A stretch of DNA of 64,000 nucleotides from Betaproteobacteria bacterium (GTDB lineage: Bacteria > Pseudomonadota > Gammaproteobacteria > Burkholderiales > Rhodocyclaceae), in contig JADJLT010000001.1 in the NCBI GenBank assembly GCA_016709965.1, positions 2,005,001 through 2,069,000 of the forward strand. Reading direction: 5' to 3'. The notes under the pieces are model-generated. The model saw only the letters and a program-made list of their open reading frames with translations, made no database searches and was not told the origin of the DNA. Below, piece by piece: positions 24,246 through 33,121 of this stretch (position 1 is its first letter; every line of letters begins with the position of its first letter). The translations under genes were made by a program, and so were the position numbers.

Positions 24246-25382
24246 TTACTCGCTGGCAATACTGCGACCGATAACCAGTCGCTGAATGTCGTTGGCGCCT
24301 TCGTAGATCTGGCAGATGCGCACGTCGCGATAAATGCGCTCAACCGGGAAGTCGCTGGTATAACCGACCCCACCGTGGATCTGGATGGCATCCGAGGCAA
24401 TCTTTTCAGCCGCTTCGGAGGCGAACATCTTGGCCATCGAGGCTTCCTTCAAGCAGGGCTTGCCGGCATCCTTCAGCATCGCAGCGCGCCAGACCATCAG
24501 GCGGGCGGCGTCGAGCAGGGTGTTCATGTCGGCGAGACGGAAATTGACCGCCTGATGCTCGATGATCGGCACGCCAAACGTGACGCGTTCCTTGGAGTAG
24601 CGTACGGCGGCTTCGAACGCGGCACGGGCCATGCCGATGCTCTGGGCAGCGATGCCGATGCGCCCGGCCTCCAGGTTGGAGAGTGCTATCTTGTAGCCTT
24701 CGCCTTCCCTGCCGAGCAGCGCTGACGCAGGCACGCGGCAGTCTTCGAAGAGAATCTGCACGGTATCAGAGGCATGCTGGCCCATCTTGTCTTCGGTGCG
24801 ACCGACGACAAAGCCCGGCGTGCTGGTCGGCACCAGAAAGCAGGAAATGCCTTTTTTGCCCGCATCCTTGTCGGTGACGGCAAAGACGATGGCAATGTGG
24901 GCGTACTTGCCAGTGGTGATGAACTGCTTGACCCCATTGAGCACGAAATGCTCGCCGTCACGCACGGCGCGGGTGGTGATCGCCGACGCATCCGAGCCGG
25001 TGTGCGGCTCGGTCAGGCAGAAGCAGCCGAGCTTGTCACCACGGGCCAGTGGCTTCAGCCATTCTTCCTTTTGCGCATCGGTGCCGTATTTCATCGTGAT
25101 GCCGCAGGCCAGGGAGTTCTGGACGGAAACGATGGTCGAGGTGGCACCGTCGCCGGCGGCGATTTCTTCCAGCGTCAGAACCAGCGACATGTAATCCATG
25201 CCGGCGCCGTCCCATTCTTCCGGGACGACCATGCCGAGGGCGCCGAGCGCCCCCAGTTCTTTCAGCGCTTCGGCCGGGAAGGCATGGTGTTTGTCCCATT
25301 CGGCAGCGAAGGGCGCCAGACGCTCCTGCGCAAAGGCACGCATGGCATCGCGGATCATTTCCTGTTCTTGGGTAAGAATCAT
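24246..25382 (-). CDS. Acyl-CoA dehydrogenase (short-chain type)
   Basis: 378 residues. The FAD-binding segments CFCLTEPHTGSDASAITT and the C-terminal IQIHGGVGYTSDFPVERIYRD are typical. The catalytic Glu lies in QIYEGANDIQR, the short/medium-chain position. It oxidises an acyl-CoA to the 2-enoyl-CoA and passes electrons to ETF. ATG 25382 matches the family start MILTQEQEMIRD. It is the third gene of an SDR-thiolase-dehydrogenase operon. Chain specificity cannot be read from sequence; butyryl-CoA or 2-methylbutyryl-CoA are candidates. Confidence 0.92.
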   Translation of the reverse strand: MILTQEQEMIRDAMRAFAQERLAPFAAEWDKHHAFPAEALKELGALGALGMVVPEEWDGAGMDYMSLVLTLEEIAAGDGATSTIVSVQNSLACGITMKYGTDAQKEEWLKPLARGDKLGCFCLTEPHTGSDASAITTRAVRDGEHFVLNGVKQFITTGKYAHIAIVFAVTDKDAGKKGISCFLVPTSTPGFVVGRTEDKMGQHASDTVQILFEDCRVPASALLGREGEGYKIALSNLEAGRIGIAAQSIGMARAAFEAAVRYSKERVTFGVPIIEHQAVNFRLADMNTLLDAARLMVWRAAMLKDAGKPCLKEASMAKMFASEAAEKIASDAIQIHGGVGYTSDFPVERIYRDVRICQIYEGANDIQRLVIGRSIASE

Positions 25383-25396
25383 TGGCCCGTCTCCGC

Positions 25397-26590
25397 TCAG
25401 AGCATTTCGACGGCGAGGGCCGTGGCTTCGCCACCACCGATACACAGGCTGGCGACGCCGCGCTTCTTGCCGTATTTCTTCAGGGCACCCAGCAGGGTGA
25501 CGACGATGCGCGCGCCGGAGGCACCAATCGGGTGGCCGAGGGCGCAGGCGCCGCCGTGAATATTGACCTTGGCCGGATCAAGCTTCAGATCGTGCAGCGA
25601 AGCCATGGTGACGACAGCGAACGCTTCGTTGATTTCGTAGAGGTCCACCGATTCTGCCGCCCACCCTGTTTTGGCGAACAGCTTTTGCATGGCGCCGACC
25701 GGGGCTGATGGAAAGAGGGCCGGTACGCCGGCGTTGGTCACGTGGCCGACAATGCGGGCGATCGGCTGCAGGCCCACCGCAGCTGCTTGCGAAGCGCGCA
25801 TCAGGACCATCGCCGCAGCGCCGTCGGAAATCGACGAGGAGTTGGCCGGGGTGACGGTGCCGTCCTTTTTGAAGGCGGGCTTCAAGGTCGGAATTTTTTC
25901 GATGTTGACCGCGAAAGGCCCTTCATCCTTGTCAATCACGACATCGCCCTTACGCCCTGCGACAGTAACCGGAGCGATTTCCCAGGCAAAGCTGCCGTCG
26001 TCGCTGGCCTGCTTGGCGCGAGTCGTCGAACGGATGGCGAATTCGTCCTGGGCTTCGCGGGTGAAGCCATAGGTCGTCGCACACTCTTCGGCGAAGGTGC
26101 CCATCAGGCGACCACACGTTTCCTTGCTATACGAATCTTCCAGACCGTCGAGGAACATGTGATCCAAGATCTGGCCATGGCCAAGACGATAACCGCCACG
26201 AGCCTTGGGCAGCAGGTAGGGCGCGTTGGTCATCGATTCCATGCCGCCGACCACAGCGACGCCATAGGAGCCGGCGAGAATGCCGTCATGGCCGAGCATG
26301 GTCGCCTTCATGGCCGAACCGCAAACCTTGTGAATGGTTGCGCAACCGGCGGTGATCGGCAGGCCGGCCTGCAATGCCGCCTGGCGGGCCGGGGCCTGGC
26401 CCTGGCCGGCTTGCAGCACGCAGCCCATCAGTACTTCATCAATCAGGTTGACATCGATGCCGGCGCGCTCGACAGCGGCCTTGATGGCGGCGGCACCGAG
26501 ATTGGCGGCGGTCAGGCCGGCAAAGCCGCCCTGGAAACAGCCCATGGCAGTACGGGCAGCGGAAACGATAACGATAGGATCGTGGGACAT
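25397..26590 (-). CDS. Acetyl-CoA C-acetyltransferase (thiolase)
   Basis: 397 residues. The nucleophilic Cys is in HKVCGSAMKA, the catalytic His in NIHGGACALGHPIGASGAR, and the second Cys in SLCIGGGEATAL. It is a tetrameric biosynthetic/degradative thiolase that interconverts acetoacetyl-CoA and acetyl-CoA, or cleaves a related 3-ketoacyl-CoA. ATG 26590 (MSHDPIVIVSAARTAMG) is the conserved family start. It is 16 nt from the SDR stop and 14 nt before the dehydrogenase. Confidence 0.94.
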   Translation of the reverse strand: MSHDPIVIVSAARTAMGCFQGGFAGLTAANLGAAAIKAAVERAGIDVNLIDEVLMGCVLQAGQGQAPARQAALQAGLPITAGCATIHKVCGSAMKATMLGHDGILAGSYGVAVVGGMESMTNAPYLLPKARGGYRLGHGQILDHMFLDGLEDSYSKETCGRLMGTFAEECATTYGFTREAQDEFAIRSTTRAKQASDDGSFAWEIAPVTVAGRKGDVVIDKDEGPFAVNIEKIPTLKPAFKKDGTVTPANSSSISDGAAAMVLMRASQAAAVGLQPIARIVGHVTNAGVPALFPSAPVGAMQKLFAKTGWAAESVDLYEINEAFAVVTMASLHDLKLDPAKVNIHGGACALGHPIGASGARIVVTLLGALKKYGKKRGVASLCIGGGEATALAVEML

Positions 26591-26606
26591 GTCGGGTTTT
26601 CCTTGA

Positions 26607-27371
26607 TTACTTGGCGGCCATGCGAATGGCGCCATCCATGCGGATGACTTCACCGTTCAGGTATTGGTTGGCAAAAATGTGTTGGACCAGCGCCGCGTAT
26701 TCGGACGGCTTGCCCATGCGTGAAGGGAAGGGAACCATCTTGCCGAGGGCGTCCTGGACTTCCGGCGGCATGCCCATCAGCATCGGCGTTTCCATGATGC
26801 CGGGGGCGATGGTCATGACGCGGATGCCGGCGCGCGCCAGTTCGCGGGCAATCGGCAGGGTCATGGCGACGACGCCGCCCTTCGAGGCAGCGTAGGCAGC
26901 CTGACCGAGTTGACCGTCGAAAGCAGCGACCGAGGCGGTGCTGACGATGACGCCGCGTTCGCCGGTTTCATCGGGGGCGCTGGCGCTCATGATTTCGGCA
27001 GCCAGTCGGATCATATTGAAGCTGCCGATCAGGTTGATGCTGATGGTGCGGGTAAATGAGTCCAGTTTGTGCGCGCCTTCCTTGCCGACGACTTTCTCGG
27101 CCGGCGCGACGCCGGCGCAATTGACCAGTCCGCGGAGCTGACCCATCGACGTTGCCACGGCAAATGCGTTGCGGGCGCTTTCATCACTGGTCACATCGGT
27201 CTGGACAAAACGGGCGTTGCTGCCAAGTTCAGCTTCCATGGCCGGGCCGGCCTGCTCATTGACGTCGACCAGCACCACCTTGCCACCGCCGGCAACAATC
27301 ATCCTGGCGGTAGCGGCGCCGAGGCCGGATGCGCCGCCAGTCACCACGAATACGTTGTCCTTGATCTGCAT
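26607..27371 (-). CDS. SDR 3-hydroxyacyl-CoA dehydrogenase (type II / HSD10-like)
   Basis: 254 residues. The cofactor motif is TGGASGLG, and the catalytic set is Ser in IVSTASVAAFDGQLG with YAASKGG. The C-terminal PFPSRMGKPSEYAALVQHI segment matches 3-hydroxyacyl-CoA / 2-methyl-3-hydroxybutyryl-CoA dehydrogenases. It probably oxidises 3-hydroxyacyl-CoA with NAD. ATG 27371 has AGGAG 8 nt upstream. First gene of the operon, facing an AraC regulator. With the dehydrogenase and thiolase it could form an isoleucine or short-chain acyl-CoA route lacking only a hydratase. Confidence 0.9.
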   Translation of the reverse strand: MQIKDNVFVVTGGASGLGAATARMIVAGGGKVVLVDVNEQAGPAMEAELGSNARFVQTDVTSDESARNAFAVATSMGQLRGLVNCAGVAPAEKVVGKEGAHKLDSFTRTISINLIGSFNMIRLAAEIMSASAPDETGERGVIVSTASVAAFDGQLGQAAYAASKGGVVAMTLPIARELARAGIRVMTIAPGIMETPMLMGMPPEVQDALGKMVPFPSRMGKPSEYAALVQHIFANQYLNGEVIRMDGAIRMAAK

Positions 27372-27526
27372 GTGTCTCACTCCTGTTGATGATGAATATC
27401 GGGTCTGGCGCTGATTTTTCAGCTTGCCCGTGAGTGGATCACTCTAGATCTATCGGGTGCCGTGTTCGATGCCGAATTCGCTCAACATGGGTGCTAAAAT
27501 TTGCCACCACTCGGGGCGACGACGAC

Positions 27527-28561
27527 ATGGACACCAAGACGTTCGAAAAAGGGACCATATCCATCAGCTTTGTGGACGAAGCCCTGTTCTGCATCCGACA
27601 GCATGGTCTCGACCAGAATGCACTGCTGCTGCGCGCCGGTATTTCGCCGGAGTTGCTCGGCTCGCCGCAGGCCCGGGTCTCATCGCGGCATTACGGCATG
27701 CTCTGGCACTGCATCGCGCAAACGCTGGACGATGAATTTTTCGGCATGGACAGCCATCGCATGAAGGCCGGCAGCTTCACCTTGTTGTGCCATGCGGTGA
27801 TCCACAGTGATACGCTGGAACGCGCCTTGCGACGCGCTTTGCGCTTCTTGCGGGTGGTTCTGGACGATATGTCCGGCGAGCTGCATTGCGCCGATGGCGT
27901 GGCGCATATCGTGTTGCGCGATCACGCCGGTGTGCCTGGACAAGCACCGAAACGAGCCTTCGCCTACGGTACCTACCTGATCATGCTGCACGGCCTGGCC
28001 TGCTGGCTGGTGGGTCGGCGGATTCCCCTGTCGCAAGCCGATTTCCGGTGCGTAGAACCGCCCTTCAGCAACGAATGGAGAATTCTGTTTTCGCAGCATC
28101 TGAATTTCAATCAGGAGCATTCCGGTATCAGCTTTCCTGTCGCTTTTCTGGAGATGGCGAACATCCAGAACGAGCGGACGATGAAGGAGTTCCTGCGCAG
28201 TGCGCCGGCCAATTTCCTGGTCAAATACAAGAACAGCACCAGCCTTTCGGCGAAAATCCGCCGCCGCTTGCGCGAAATGCCCCCGGCCGCCTGGCCTGAT
28301 TTCGCCACTTTGGCGCATCAACTGCATGCTTCGGCCGCCACCTTGCGGCGCAGACTGGACGAAGAGGGCGAGAACTATCGTTCAATCATGGACGACCTGC
28401 GTCGTGATCTCGCCATTTCATTGCTCGGCGAAACGCAACTCAGCGTTGCCGACATTGCCGGCGAACTGGGCTTTGCCGAGAGCAGCGCCTTCCATCGTGC
28501 CTTCAAGAAATGGACGGGGGCACGTCCGGGGGAATATCGCTGCGGTCGCGATCGGGAATAA
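27527..28561 (+). CDS. AraC-family transcriptional regulator
   Basis: 344 residues from ATG 27527. The N-terminal domain is of the OruR/ArgR-like arabinose-binding type (ALLLRAGISPELLGSPQARVSSRHYGMLW). Two C-terminal HTH motifs end in LSVADIAGELGFAESSAFHRAFKKWTGARPGEYR. It is divergent from the SDR-thiolase-acyl-CoA dehydrogenase operon and is probably its activator. Such pairs are common for fatty-acid or branched-chain degradation. Effector unknown. Confidence 0.88.
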   Translation: MDTKTFEKGTISISFVDEALFCIRQHGLDQNALLLRAGISPELLGSPQARVSSRHYGMLWHCIAQTLDDEFFGMDSHRMKAGSFTLLCHAVIHSDTLERALRRALRFLRVVLDDMSGELHCADGVAHIVLRDHAGVPGQAPKRAFAYGTYLIMLHGLACWLVGRRIPLSQADFRCVEPPFSNEWRILFSQHLNFNQEHSGISFPVAFLEMANIQNERTMKEFLRSAPANFLVKYKNSTSLSAKIRRRLREMPPAAWPDFATLAHQLHASAATLRRRLDEEGENYRSIMDDLRRDLAISLLGETQLSVADIAGELGFAESSAFHRAFKKWTGARPGEYRCGRDRE

Positions 28562-28585
28562 GCCGGGCTTTAAAGATCGCAGCGG

Positions 28586-29221
28586 CTATTCGCCGAGCAA
28601 TTTGCGCTGATCGAGATATTTTTCCAGGATTTCCAGTCGGGCCAGCGGGTCGTCGAGTTCGAGCAGCTTTTGCTTGGCGAGATTCTGGATGGGCAGGACT
28701 TCGGTGATCCGGTAGCCGACCCATTCGGCTTCGTCGTAGCGGTGGGGTTCGGGCAGGCGCTCGTTGCCAAGATCAGCCACCACCCTGCGGAGTAGTGGGA
28801 GCAGACGAGCGCGTTCGGGGGGCAATGGTGTCGGGCCGCTTTCGGCCAGCAGTTCGACGGTGGCTTCCAGTTGGTGGTTGGCAGCAACGCTGGTTTCTAT
28901 GATCCTAAAGCGTCGACCGCCGTGGGCGGTGATCATCAGGATGCCGAGCTGCTCCATTTCCCAGTTGGCTATGGTGGCCAGCGTGCCGACTGCATGTGGT
29001 TCGGCGCCCCCGCCAACTTCGCTGCCTTTTTCGATCAGGCAGATGCCAAAAGGCGAGCTGTCTTTCATGCAGGCGGCGGCCATGTCGAGATAGCGCTGCT
29101 CGAAGATTTTCAGCGGTAGCACGCTGCCGGGAAACATTACGGTGTTGAGCGGGAAAAGCGGTATGCGCAGGGTTTCGATGGCATTGCCGGTTGGTGAGCG
29201 GACAAAATCGAACCAGCCCAT
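28586..29221 (-). CDS. LON substrate-binding domain protein
   Basis: 211 residues made of the Lon N-terminal (PUA-like) domain only: LRIPLFPLNTVMFPGSVLPLKIFEQRYLDM and FGICLIEKGSEVGG. There is no ATPase or protease domain. Stand-alone LON-domain proteins are widespread; the role is unclear, perhaps substrate recognition. It starts one base after the ubiX stop codon, so it is translationally linked to ubiX. Confidence 0.88.
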   Translation of the reverse strand: MGWFDFVRSPTGNAIETLRIPLFPLNTVMFPGSVLPLKIFEQRYLDMAAACMKDSSPFGICLIEKGSEVGGGAEPHAVGTLATIANWEMEQLGILMITAHGGRRFRIIETSVAANHQLEATVELLAESGPTPLPPERARLLPLLRRVVADLGNERLPEPHRYDEAEWVGYRITEVLPIQNLAKQKLLELDDPLARLEILEKYLDQRKLLGE

Positions 29222-29222
29222 G

Positions 29223-29834
29223 TCAGCGACCCTCGCCCCAGCGCTGCATCAGCGTGTGCGGCACGCCGATCTGGTCCATGACGCGGGCGACGACAAAATC
29301 GACGATGTCCTGCACGCATTGCGGGTGATGGTAAAAGCCGGGGCTGGGCGGCAGGATGACGGCGCCGGCGCGCGACAGGCGCAGCATGTTTTCGAGGTGG
29401 ATGGACGAAAATGGCGTTTCACGCGGCACGAGCACCAGCTTGCGGCCTTCTTTCATGACGACATCGGCGGCGCGCTCGATCAGGTTGTCGGCCAGACCCT
29501 GGGCGATGGCGGCCAGCGTACCCATCGAGCACGGGCAGACGACCATCGCGTCGGGCGGGTTGGAACCGGAGGCAACCGGAGCGAACCATTCTTCACGGCC
29601 AAAAACTGAAAGGTTTTCCTCGTTGGCGGTCGGAAAGCGGGCGAGCAGGGCGGCCCTGGCTTCGCTTGGACGCGACGGCAGTTCGATGTCCATTTCCTGC
29701 TTGGCGACAACCTGTGAGGCCTGCGAGTAGAGCAGTTGTACCTTGCAGCCGGCTTCGAGCAGGCATTCGAGCAGGCGCAGGCCGTAGGGCATGCCGGAGG
29801 CACCGGTCAGGGCGAGGCAGATGGTCTTGGACAT
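29223..29834 (-). CDS. ubiX: Flavin prenyltransferase UbiX
   Basis: 203 residues. LALTGASGMPYGLRLLE is the FMN-binding Rossmann-like start, VVCPCSMGTLAAIAQGLADNLIERAADV and LVLVPRETPFSSIHLENML are family hallmarks. UbiX attaches dimethylallyl phosphate to FMN to make prenylated FMN for UbiD decarboxylases. It overlaps the Gx transporter stop by one base and is followed by the LON-domain gene. Confidence 0.95.
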   Translation of the reverse strand: MSKTICLALTGASGMPYGLRLLECLLEAGCKVQLLYSQASQVVAKQEMDIELPSRPSEARAALLARFPTANEENLSVFGREEWFAPVASGSNPPDAMVVCPCSMGTLAAIAQGLADNLIERAADVVMKEGRKLVLVPRETPFSSIHLENMLRLSRAGAVILPPSPGFYHHPQCVQDIVDFVVARVMDQIGVPHTLMQRWGEGR

Positions 29835-30364
29835 CAGGCGGTTTCCGAAGGCGCAGGTTCAGCCAGCAGTTTAGCCGCGATCAAGCCGTTGATGGTGCCG
29901 AAAACCAGCGCCGCGGTGGCGAAAACCGGGGTGAGCAGGAAGACGCCATCGTGCGGAATGAGCCAGACGCGGGCGAGCAACAACTGGCCGCCGATGTGCG
30001 CGAAGGCGGCGAGGATGGACAGGCTGACCGGGCCGAACCAGCGCGCCGGCAAGTGGCGGGCGAGGCCCAGGGTGAGCAGGCTGAGTGTGGTGCCGGTGAG
30101 CGACAGGAAAAAGCCGGGGGCGAGGAAATAGCCGAGCAGCAGGCTGCCGGCCAGCACCCGCAGGCCGCTGACCCAGACGGCGGTGCCCCAGCCGTAGCGG
30201 GCGAGCACGACGAGGGTGACGATATTGGCCAGCCCCGGTTTGACGCCGGGCAGCGGCGACGGGATGGCAGCGTCCACCAGCGACAGGCCAACGGCTGCGG
30301 TAGCCAGCCAGGCGACCCGGCGGTCTTCGGCAGTGACCGTCAGTTCAATAACTGATGGAGTCAT
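29834..30364 (-). CDS. Gx transporter-family membrane protein
   Basis: 176 residues with about five hydrophobic helices. The opening PSPLPGVKPGLANIVTLVVL is typical of the Gx/HepS-component-I family. It is encoded with a NusG domain II protein, a pairing seen in many genomes where a role in an isoprenoid- or redox-linked membrane function has been proposed. The transported substrate is unknown. It overlaps both neighbours, so the NusG-II, Gx and ubiX genes are one translational unit. Confidence 0.8.
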   Translation of the reverse strand: MTPSVIELTVTAEDRRVAWLATAAVGLSLVDAAIPSPLPGVKPGLANIVTLVVLARYGWGTAVWVSGLRVLAGSLLLGYFLAPGFFLSLTGTTLSLLTLGLARHLPARWFGPVSLSILAAFAHIGGQLLLARVWLIPHDGVFLLTPVFATAALVFGTINGLIAAKLLAEPAPSETA

Positions 30365-30716
30365 AAACCTTGGTCCGACCGGTGATCTGGACGCTGACGC
30401 GATTGGGGGCGCAGATGGCGATTTCGCCGGGGCGCATCAGCCAGCCCTGCTTGACGCAGTACTGGCGCGGGCCGGGGTCGGACACCACGCGAGCGCGGCC
30501 CGGTTCGACGGCGATCAGCGTTGTGCCCAACGGGCCGGCAACTTCGAACTGCTTGCGAGCCTTGAGGTCGACTTCGGCAAAGACGCGGCCTTCCTGACGA
30601 ATGATGGCGCGGTCGGCCAGCCCGCCTTGCCAGAAAATCGGGATGCTGCTGCCGACAGCCGCCGCACTGAGCAACATGACCAGCCAGTCGCCAGGCCGGA
30701 TCAGTGCCAGCCAGGA
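30345..30716 (-). CDS. NusG domain II-containing membrane-anchored protein
   Basis: 123 residues from ATG 30716. One N-terminal membrane segment (LIRPGDWLVMLLSAAAVGSS) is followed by a small beta domain with ARVVSDPGPRQYCVKQGWL and PGEIAICAPNRVSVQITG, the NusG-II fold exposed to the periplasm. Not a transcription factor. It overlaps the Gx gene by 20 nt. A longer frame upstream runs through a dispersed repeat and is rejected. Confidence 0.82.
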   Translation of the reverse strand, partial: SWLALIRPGDWLVMLLSAAAVGSSIPIFWQGGLADRAIIRQEGRVFAEVDLKARKQFEVAGPLGTTLIAVEPGRARVVSDPGPRQYCVKQGWLMRPGEIAICAPNRVSVQITGRTKVYDSISY

Positions 30717-30750
30717 CATTTTGGCCGTGACCGCAGCAGCGAGGCAGATA

Positions 30751-30798
30751 GAAAAATTTCGATTTTGCCTATTTTTTCCGGTTGACCGCAGCAATCGA
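30751..30798 (+). repeat. Copy 5 of the ~40-bp dispersed repeat
   Basis: AAATTTCGATTTTGCCT then ATTTTTTCCGGTTGACCGCA, followed by GCAATCG. It lies between the rapZ stop and the NusG-II start, both on the minus strand, and is one of the best-conserved copies. Confidence 0.78.
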
Positions 30799-30870
30799 TT
30801 CCGGGCCACCGTTCAAGGCGATTGGTGGCAAATCCGGCCGAAACGTACCGGTTTGGGCCGTTGCCCATCT

Positions 30871-31716
30871 TCAATTGCCGGCCAGTGTGCGATGGCGGAC
30901 CAGTACCCGGGCGCGATTCGCAAACTCGCGTGCCAGCCATTCGGCGATGTAAACCGAACGGTGCTGACCGCCGGTGCAGCCGATGGCAACGGTCAGGTAA
31001 TTGCGGTTGTCGCGAATGTAGCTGGGTAGCCAGGTGGCGACGAAACGGCAGATGTCGTCGCGCATGCGACGAACCTCGTCCTGAGCTTCGAGAAAATCGA
31101 TGACCGGCTTGTCCTTCCCGGTCAGGCTGCGCAGTTCCGGGTCGTAATGCGGGTTGGGCAGGCAGCGGACGTCGAAAACAAGGTCGGCATCGAGGGGAAT
31201 GCCGTGCTTGAAACCGAAGGATTCGAACATCAGCGTCAAGCCCTGGCCGGGTTCGGCCTCGATAAACTGGCGAACCCATTCACGCAGGCCGGCCGCTTTC
31301 ATGCCGCTGGTGTCGATGCGGTGGCCGAGCGTGGAGATCGGTTCGAGCATGACGTTTTCGGCGCGAATCGCTTCGACCAGGGTTTGCCCCGACGCGGCCA
31401 GCGGGTGACGGCGGCGGGATTCGGAATAGCGCTTGAGCAGTGTTTCTTCGTGCGAAAACAGAAACAGGAAAATCGGCTCGATCCCGGCTTTTTTCAGTGT
31501 TTCGAGTTTTTCCGGCACCAGGTCAATGCCGTCTCCCGAACGGGCATCGATGGCCACAGCTACTTTCTGGACGCCTTCCTCGTTCATCATGCGGGCCAGC
31601 ACGGTCAGCATGGCGACCGGCAGATTGTCGACGCAGTAATAGCCTGCATCTTCAAGAAGATTCAGGGCAACCGACTTGCCGGAACCGGATAGACCGCTAA
31701 TCAGAATGAGTTTCAT
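30871..31716 (-). CDS. rapZ: RNase adapter protein RapZ
   Basis: 281 residues. Walker A is GLSGSGKS at the N-terminus (MKLILISGLSGSGKSVALN), with YYCVDNLP and the C-terminal IGCTGGQHRSVYIAEWLA segment, the RNA- and GlcN6P-binding domain. RapZ guides RNase E to small RNAs in E. coli. Here it heads a minus-strand series with NusG-II, Gx, ubiX and LON genes, not the more usual ptsN/hprK neighbours within the window. Confidence 0.95.
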   Translation of the reverse strand: MKLILISGLSGSGKSVALNLLEDAGYYCVDNLPVAMLTVLARMMNEEGVQKVAVAIDARSGDGIDLVPEKLETLKKAGIEPIFLFLFSHEETLLKRYSESRRRHPLAASGQTLVEAIRAENVMLEPISTLGHRIDTSGMKAAGLREWVRQFIEAEPGQGLTLMFESFGFKHGIPLDADLVFDVRCLPNPHYDPELRSLTGKDKPVIDFLEAQDEVRRMRDDICRFVATWLPSYIRDNRNYLTVAIGCTGGQHRSVYIAEWLAREFANRARVLVRHRTLAGN

Positions 31717-31908
31717 GGTGACAGAGCATAATCAAGGCGGCGTGCCGTATCAACCCGCGGCATAATATAAACCCAGAAACTGCAGCAGGCAGCTCGCCAC
31801 AGCCCCGGATTCCCAATGAACACAACATATTTTGTAACCGGGCATGAGCACCGATACGCTGCTCACCTGGCGAACTGCGGCTTCTAGGTTAAAAAACAGG
31901 AGACCATC

Positions 31909-33081
31909 ATGCCCCCGGCAATTCCTTTGCTCAAACTGCCTTTTTTGGCGGAACTGACCGCGCTGCGTCGCGATATCCATGCCCATCCCGAACTGGCTTT
32001 TGCCGAGAATCGTACCGCCGATATAGTGGCCCGCGAACTGGAGCGCTACGGCCTTGAGGTTCATCGCGGCCTGGCCAAAACCGGTGTTGTCGGCGTTTTA
32101 CGAGCCGGTAAGTCGCAGAAAATGATCGGCCTGCGCGCCGACATGGATGCCTTGCCGCTGGCTGAAATGAACGAGTTTCCGCACCATTCCCGGCATCAGG
32201 GCAAGATGCACGCCTGTGGTCACGACGGCCATACTGCCATGTTGCTCGGTGCAGCGCGTTATCTTGCAGAGAAGCCGGATTTTAATGGCATCGCCGTGTT
32301 CATCTTTCAGCCGGCTGAAGAGGCTGAAGGTGGCGCCGCGGTCATGATCGAGGATGGACTCTTTGAGCAGTTCCCGGTTGAGGCCGTGTTTGGCTTGCAT
32401 AACTGGCCGGGCATTTCGGTCGGCGAAATGGCGGCGATGCCGGGACCCGTTATGGCCGGTACCTGCGGCTTCGAGATTTTCGTGCGCGGCCATGGTTGCC
32501 ACGCGGCGATGCCGCATCAGGGCGTCGATTCCATCGTTGCCGGGGCACAACTGGTGCAGGCGCTGCAAACGGTGGTCAGCCGCACGCTGCACCCCTGCGA
32601 ATCGGCCGTGGTCAGCGTGACCCAGTTTCATGCTGGCGAGGCCTGGAACATCATTCCGGAAGAAGTGGTCTTGCGTGGCACCATCCGCAGTTTCAAGCCC
32701 GAGGTCCAGGAAAATATCGAGCGTGCCGTCGAGCGCTTGTGCAGCGGCATCGCCGCCGCCAACGGTGCGCAGATCAGCATCCGCTTCGAGCGTCGCTATC
32801 CGCCCACGGTCAACAGCGTTGCCGAGGCCAAATTCTGTCAGGATGTTGCTGCTGAGGTGTTTGGAAGTGAGCGAGTGCTTACTGATATTTTGCCGTCAAT
32901 GGGTGCCGAAGACTTTGCCTACATGCTGAAGGAAAAGCCCGGCTGCTACGTCTGGCTGGGCAACGGTCCGGGCACCGGCGGTTGCACGCTGCACAATCCG
33001 CACTACGATTTCAACGATGAACTGCTGACCCTGGGCGCCAGTTACTGGGTGCGCTTGGTGCAGCGTTACCTGCCGGCGTAG
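31909..33081 (+). CDS. M20D amidohydrolase (hippurate-hydrolase-like)
   Basis: 390 residues. Metal-site motifs are RADMDALPL, HACGHDGHTAM, FIFQPAEEAEGGAAVMIEDG and HNWPG near the middle, with the C-terminal His in GTGGCTLHNPHYDFND. The family removes acyl groups from amino acids (hippurate, N-acetyl amino acids, IAA conjugates). AACAGGAG precedes the ATG. It stands alone, divergent from rapZ. Exact substrate unknown. Confidence 0.92.
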   Translation: MPPAIPLLKLPFLAELTALRRDIHAHPELAFAENRTADIVARELERYGLEVHRGLAKTGVVGVLRAGKSQKMIGLRADMDALPLAEMNEFPHHSRHQGKMHACGHDGHTAMLLGAARYLAEKPDFNGIAVFIFQPAEEAEGGAAVMIEDGLFEQFPVEAVFGLHNWPGISVGEMAAMPGPVMAGTCGFEIFVRGHGCHAAMPHQGVDSIVAGAQLVQALQTVVSRTLHPCESAVVSVTQFHAGEAWNIIPEEVVLRGTIRSFKPEVQENIERAVERLCSGIAAANGAQISIRFERRYPPTVNSVAEAKFCQDVAAEVFGSERVLTDILPSMGAEDFAYMLKEKPGCYVWLGNGPGTGGCTLHNPHYDFNDELLTLGASYWVRLVQRYLPA

Positions 33082-33121
33082 GCCCCGGCTTGGCGAGCGG
33101 CGCGGTAGAGTCCGCGCCCGG